Positions 4,502-7,455 of a stretch of DNA of 7,455 bases are shown piece after piece. The translations under genes were made by a program, and so were the position numbers. The stretch comes from Anaerolineales bacterium UBA6663 (GTDB taxonomy: Bacteria; Chloroflexota; Anaerolineae; Anaerolineales; UBA6663). The notes beneath the pieces were generated by a model. The model was given only the letters and a program-made list of their open reading frames with translations. It searched no databases and was not told the origin of the DNA. The stretch lies in assembly GCA_002455335.1 (NCBI GenBank), contig DKKP01000179.1, positions 21,572 to 29,026 of the forward strand, written 5' to 3'. Position 1 is the stretch's first letter. Each line of letters starts with the position of its first letter.

Positions 4502-5967
4502 CCGGTTGGGATCTCGCGACTGTATTCTTCGTCTACGGCCTGGCGTTCTTCGCCATGGGTCTGGCGGTCTGGCTCGAGGGCGGACGCGCCAGCGACCCGC
4601 GTCTGCGACGGGCGCTGCGGCCGCTGGCGCTCTTTGGGTTGATCCACGGTGGGCACGAGTGGATCGAGATGTTCCAGCAGCTTGGTCGACTCCCCGGCCA
4701 GCTCACGGCTGGCGCGGCCTGGGAGGCCACGCGGATCGGCGTGATCGTCGGCTCGTTTCTCCTGTTGGCGACGAGCGGCGCCTATCTCCTGGCTGTGACC
4801 GAGCCGCTGCGACGCCGCGCGTTATGGGTCCCGCTTGGCCTGACGTTGGTCTGGGGCGTTGGATCGATCGCGATCGTCGCGTATCCCGGTTCGGGCGCGA
4901 CGCCCTGGGCGATGCTCGATGTCTGGGCTCGCTACGTCGTCGGCGTGCCGGGAGCGCTGCTGGCCGCGATCGGGCTCGTGATCCAGCAACGCGAGTTCCG
5001 GCGCGCCGGGCTTCATCGCTTCGGGCGCGACAGCCTGTGGGCGGCCGTGGCGTTCTTCTGGTACGGCGCGGTCGGGCAGGTGTTCGTGAGGGCCAGCGCG
5101 CTCCCGCCTTCCGATTGGTTGAACCAGGATCTGTTCTTTGCCTGGTTCGGCTTCCCGATCCAGCTTCTGCGCGCCGGGTGCGCGATGCTCGTCGCGGTGT
5201 TTGTCATCCGTTTTCTGCGCGCCTTCGAGGTCGAAGCCCAGGGTCGGATGCTGGCGCTGCAGGCGGCGCGCCTCGAAGAGGCTCAGCATCGCGACGCGTT
5301 GCGCCGTGAGTTGCTGCAACGCGTCGTCGGCGCCCAGGAGGCCGAGCGCCAGCGCGTGGCGCGCGAGCTCCACGATGCAACAGGCCAGAGCCTGACGGCC
5401 CTCGGCCTGGGTCTGCACAGCATCTCGCCTCTGCTGGGTCGAAACCTCGTCCTCGCCCGCGACAGGCTCGGCCGTCTCGAGGCGCTGGTCAACACGACGC
5501 TCGATGAACTGCGCCAGGTCATCGCCGATCTGCGCCCGCCGCAGCTCGATGACCTCGGCCTACCCGCCGCACTGCGCTGGCTGGCGCAGACGCAGCGGAT
5601 GCGCGCGACGTTGCTGGTGCGGGTGTCGATCGTGGGCCGTGAGCGCGGCCTCGAGCCCGCGACGCGGATCGCGCTCTTCCGAATCGCTCAGGAGGCGCTG
5701 ACCAATGCCGTCAAGCACGGCCAGGCATCGACCGTCGACCTGAAACTTGACTACGCGCCGGACGCCGTGATCCTCCGGGTCGTCGACGACGGACAGGGAT
5801 TCGTCGTGCGGCTGAGCGAGGAACGCGATCGGCCCGCCTGGGGACTGCTGGGCATGCAGGAGCGCGCGGCACTACTGGGCGGGCAGTGCGCGATCAACTC
5901 GGCGCCGGGCTCAGGGGCGACGGTTGAGGTGCGGATCCCGGATGCGGCTCAGGAGGCAGCTTCATGA
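4498..5967 (+). CDS. seven-helix membrane sensor histidine kinase (HisKA_3 class)
   Basis: A membrane histidine kinase of about 489 residues that should phosphorylate the response regulator encoded directly after it. Numbering below is from the alternative upstream GTG at 4480; subtract six for the preferred GTG 4498, which has GGGGG at 4489-4493. About seven membrane helices fill residues 11-246 (near 11-33, 44-66, 83-106, 114-135, 149-168, 184-204 and 226-246), replacing any PAS, HAMP or large outer domain. The end of helix two carries HGGHEW (H56, H59). A coiled-coil (247-285) leads to the dimerisation domain with the phosphoacceptor H298 in ERQRVARELHD, as in NarX/DesK-type kinases. The ATPase domain has N409 (EALTNAVKHG), the DDGQGF loop at 436-441 and GLLGMQERA. 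Its stop overlaps the regulator start (ATGA). The signal is unknown; the paired histidines could bind heme or metal, which is inference only. Confidence 0.93.
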   Translation: MTGWDLATVFFVYGLAFFAMGLAVWLEGGRASDPRLRRALRPLALFGLIHGGHEWIEMFQQLGRLPGQLTAGAAWEATRIGVIVGSFLLLATSGAYLLAVTEPLRRRALWVPLGLTLVWGVGSIAIVAYPGSGATPWAMLDVWARYVVGVPGALLAAIGLVIQQREFRRAGLHRFGRDSLWAAVAFFWYGAVGQVFVRASALPPSDWLNQDLFFAWFGFPIQLLRAGCAMLVAVFVIRFLRAFEVEAQGRMLALQAARLEEAQHRDALRRELLQRVVGAQEAERQRVARELHDATGQSLTALGLGLHSISPLLGRNLVLARDRLGRLEALVNTTLDELRQVIADLRPPQLDDLGLPAALRWLAQTQRMRATLLVRVSIVGRERGLEPATRIALFRIAQEALTNAVKHGQASTVDLKLDYAPDAVILRVVDDGQGFVVRLSEERDRPAWGLLGMQERAALLGGQCAINSAPGSGATVEVRIPDAAQEAAS

Positions 5968-6614
5968 CCACTCGTCTGATCCTGGTCGATGATCACGCCG
6001 TCGTGCGCTCGGGTTTGCGGATGTTGCTCGAGAACGAGCCGGATCTGGCGATCGTTGGCGAAGCCGGCACGGCGCGCGAGGCCTTTTCGCTGATCGAGGC
6101 CGCCAGGCCCGACGTCGTGCTGATGGATATTGGCCTGCCGGATCGGTCGGGCATCGAGGCGACCCGCGAGATCAAGGCCGCCCATCCCGCGGTGGCCGTC
6201 GTCGCTTTGACGATCCACGAAGACGCCGAGTATTTCTTCCAGATGCTTCAGGCCGGGGCCTCGGGCTATGTGCCCAAACGGGCTGCCCCGCAGGAGTTGC
6301 TCTTCGCCGTGCGCAGCGCGGCGGCCGGCGAGGTGTATCTCGATCCCTCGTTGGCGAAGCTGCTTGTGCGCGACTTCGTCGCGCGGGGCCCCGTCGAGGC
6401 GTTGACCGATCCGGAACACAGGCTGACCGAGCGCGAGCTCGAGGTGCTGGCTTATGTGGCCGAGGGGGCCAGCACGCAGGAGATCGCCGAGGCGCTCGGG
6501 ATCAGCCCGAAGACAGTCGGCAGGCACCGCGAGAACCTCATGCGCGCGCTGGGCCTGCATACGCGCACCGAGCTTGTAAAATATGCCATCCGTCACGGCC
6601 TGATCAGCCCGTAA
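5964..6614 (+). CDS. NarL/LuxR-family response regulator
   Basis: A 216-residue DNA-binding response regulator, the partner of the histidine kinase encoded immediately upstream (four-base ATGA overlap, with a perfect AGGAGG at 5951-5956, seven bases before the ATG). The receiver domain (about 3-120) has the acidic pair D9/D10, phosphoacceptor D55 (VVLMDIGLP), switch residue T83 and K105, all in place. After a linker, the LuxR-type helix-turn-helix spans about 152-214: LTERELEVL, then STQEIAEALGISPKTVGRHR, then a helix ending in YAIRHGLI. This is the usual length and layout for the family. Phosphorylation should promote dimerisation and binding to inverted-repeat sites (family knowledge). The palindromes in the gap upstream of the operon are candidate targets; other targets cannot be read from this window. 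Confidence 0.95.
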   Translation: MTTRLILVDDHAVVRSGLRMLLENEPDLAIVGEAGTAREAFSLIEAARPDVVLMDIGLPDRSGIEATREIKAAHPAVAVVALTIHEDAEYFFQMLQAGASGYVPKRAAPQELLFAVRSAAAGEVYLDPSLAKLLVRDFVARGPVEALTDPEHRLTERELEVLAYVAEGASTQEIAEALGISPKTVGRHRENLMRALGLHTRTELVKYAIRHGLISP

Positions 6615-6719
6615 TCCTGGGTCGATCACCCCATACACGATTGGGGCGCCCGCCCGATTGACCGTCGCCCGCCGCCGGAGCACAGTAGAGGTGGCAGCCA
6701 GGGCTGTCGAGGAGGGCGT
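6615..6719 (+). other. 105-base spacer between regulator and small membrane gene
   Basis: The spacer contains CCCCA/TGGGG (6629-6633 and 6642-6646, eight-base loop) and a GGGCGCCC palindrome (6644-6651), neither followed by a T run. A TTGACC hexamer at 6658-6663 resembles a -35 box, but no acceptable -10 box follows at 16-18 bases. The small downstream gene may therefore be read through from the kinase-regulator operon or have a weak promoter of its own. Confidence 0.3.
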
Positions 6720-6854
6720 ATGTTCGGCCTGACCGTGACCATCGGGATGGTTTTGGTGCGGCTCCTGATCCCGCTGGCGTTGACTGTGCTTGTGTGCTGG
6801 GCCCTGAGACGGCTCGACGCGCATTGGCAGCATCAACCGCGGCACATTCACTAG
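6720..6854 (+). CDS. 44-residue single-helix membrane protein
   Basis: A short gene preceded by a strong AGGAGG (6710-6715, four bases before the ATG, slightly close). The product starts MFGLTVTIGMVLVRLLIPLA, continues hydrophobic to about residue 29 (one membrane helix with an Arg at position 14 and a Pro at 18), then has a short polar tail beginning RRLDAHW with five histidines among its last 12 residues. Basic residues after the helix suggest the C-terminus faces the cytoplasm. It follows the kinase-regulator pair and ends only six bases before the terminator stem, so it is the last gene of that transcript or a separate small unit. I recall similar short proteins annotated as hypothetical in Chloroflexota, but assign no function. 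The His-rich tail could be chance or metal-binding. Confidence 0.6.
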   Translation: MFGLTVTIGMVLVRLLIPLALTVLVCWALRRLDAHWQHQPRHIH

Positions 6855-6859
6855 CCACA

Positions 6860-6908
6860 CTCACAACAAAAAGGGCGGGCCAATCGGGCCCGCCCTTTTT
6901 GTTGTGAG
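6860..6908. terminator. bidirectional intrinsic terminator
   Basis: Positions 6860-6881 and 6887-6908 are exact reverse complements (22 base pairs) around a five-base loop (AATCG). The core is the GC stem AGGGCGGGCC / GGCCCGCCCT; it is flanked by five A on the left and five T on the right, so either strand yields a GC hairpin followed by a U tract. It lies between two convergent genes, the small membrane gene ending at 6854 and the cytochrome gene ending at 6925, and should stop both transcripts. Confidence 0.95.
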
Positions 6909-6924
6909 AAGTCGCGCTGTGTGA

Positions 6925-7455
6925 TTACGGGCGGGTCAAACCGCTCAGATCACCGCGCAGATCCTGGATGCTGTCGTACAGCGCCTGCATGACGTACACG
7001 GCGTTGTGCGCGTAGGCGCCCGGATCCTTCTGCGAGTACTGATAGTTGTAAGCGGCCTTGAGCAGGCGCGGCGTGAAGGCGTTGTAGCGCACGTTCGCGC
7101 CCTGATCGTTCTTGTCGGGCTCGCCGTCGCCGTCCGCGTCCACGAAGAAGTACGGATGCGCGCCGGGGAAGTACACGATGCCCGTGCCGGCGTCCGTGGC
7201 GTAAGCCTGGACGGCAGCGTACAGCCGCTCCTCGAACGCGTCGAGCTCGCTGGCGATGCCTTCGGTCACGTCGCCGTCGCCGTCATAGTCGGTCTCGGAG
7301 ACCCGGATGCCCGGGAGATCCTCGGCCGAGGTGACGGACTTGTGGCACTGATCGCACGTGTCGATCTGCACCTCGAGCTCATGCGTGGCGTGGCACTCGA
7401 TGCACTGGCTCGGCCCGGCCAGGTTGCCCTCGCCGTGCGTGTTCAGGCCGACGTA
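6925..7455 (-). CDS. multiheme c-type cytochrome, C-terminal part (runs off right edge)
   Basis: The last 176 residues of a larger protein; the frame is open through the window edge, so the GTG near 7371 is not the real start. Two CxxCH heme-attachment sites are visible (CIECH at 18-22 and CDQCH at 34-38 of the visible part), so this is an exported c-type cytochrome, very likely with more hemes upstream. H100 and H150 are candidate distal ligands. Two Asp-rich loops, DYDGDGD (56-62) and DADGDGE (106-112), look like calcium-binding DxDxDG motifs. The end, with AAYNYQYSQKDPGAYAHN and YDSIQDL, resembles the C-terminus of multiheme cytochromes I recall from Chloroflexota; no closer family name is justified. 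The function is extracytoplasmic electron transfer, partner and substrate unknown. It converges on the two-component operon and shares its terminator. Confidence 0.88.
   Translation of the reverse strand, partial: YVGLNTHGEGNLAGPSQCIECHATHELEVQIDTCDQCHKSVTSAEDLPGIRVSETDYDGDGDVTEGIASELDAFEERLYAAVQAYATDAGTGIVYFPGAHPYFFVDADGDGEPDKNDQGANVRYNAFTPRLLKAAYNYQYSQKDPGAYAHNAVYVMQALYDSIQDLRGDLSGLTRP

Noticed and set aside
4464..5309. 281-residue plus-strand frame overlapping the kinase membrane domain
   Set aside because: It reads the kinase in another frame, is Arg/Gly/Ala-rich and lacks membrane helices or motifs, while the competing frame has clear kinase signatures downstream.
5949..6860. 303-residue minus-strand open frame opposite the response regulator
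   Set aside because: It mirrors the regulator and the small membrane gene, has shadow-type composition (many His, Arg, Gln, Asp), and would have to cross a complete, well-conserved regulator gene.

Overview
The window is GC-rich, gene-dense bacterial DNA carrying mostly signal-transduction genes. It is most likely chromosomal DNA from a member of the Chloroflexota (Anaerolineae/Ardenticatenia type). That placement is inference: it rests on remembered resemblance of the GAF-PAS-cyclase architecture, the seven-helix NarL-class kinase and the C-terminus of the multiheme cytochrome to proteins of that phylum. No 16S or other marker gene is present.

Layout. On the minus strand, read right to left from about 4134 to the left edge, lie: an ECF sigma factor; its membrane anti-sigma factor (joined by an ATGA overlap); a 228-bp gap with a CGGAT-rich repeat and a hairpin; a Nudix hydrolase with an N-terminal zinc ribbon; a soluble GAF-PAS class III adenylate cyclase; and possibly the first codons of another gene. 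A 363-bp divergent gap (4135-4497) without a convincing gene separates this block from a plus-strand operon. That gap holds three perfect inverted repeats. The plus-strand operon encodes a membrane histidine kinase, a LuxR/NarL-type response regulator (ATGA overlap) and a 44-residue single-helix membrane protein. A 22-bp perfect stem with a T tract on each side, a bidirectional terminator, ends this operon and the convergent gene to its right. That gene is the C-terminal part of a multiheme c-type cytochrome with two CxxCH sites and two Asp-rich calcium-type motifs; it runs off the right edge.

How the parts may work together. Three signalling routes sit side by side: cAMP production controlled by GAF/PAS ligands, an ECF sigma/anti-sigma switch sensing something outside the membrane, and a two-component system with paired histidines in its membrane sensor. 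The multiheme cytochrome beside the two-component operon makes a redox or respiratory signal a reasonable hypothesis, but nothing in the sequence proves the link. The most interesting features are the divergent regulatory gap, the kinase sensor with its HGGHEW motif, the small membrane protein in its operon, and the two-helix anti-sigma factor with a long Ala/Glu/Pro/Thr-rich outer segment. I found no CRISPR array, insertion sequence, tRNA or rRNA.
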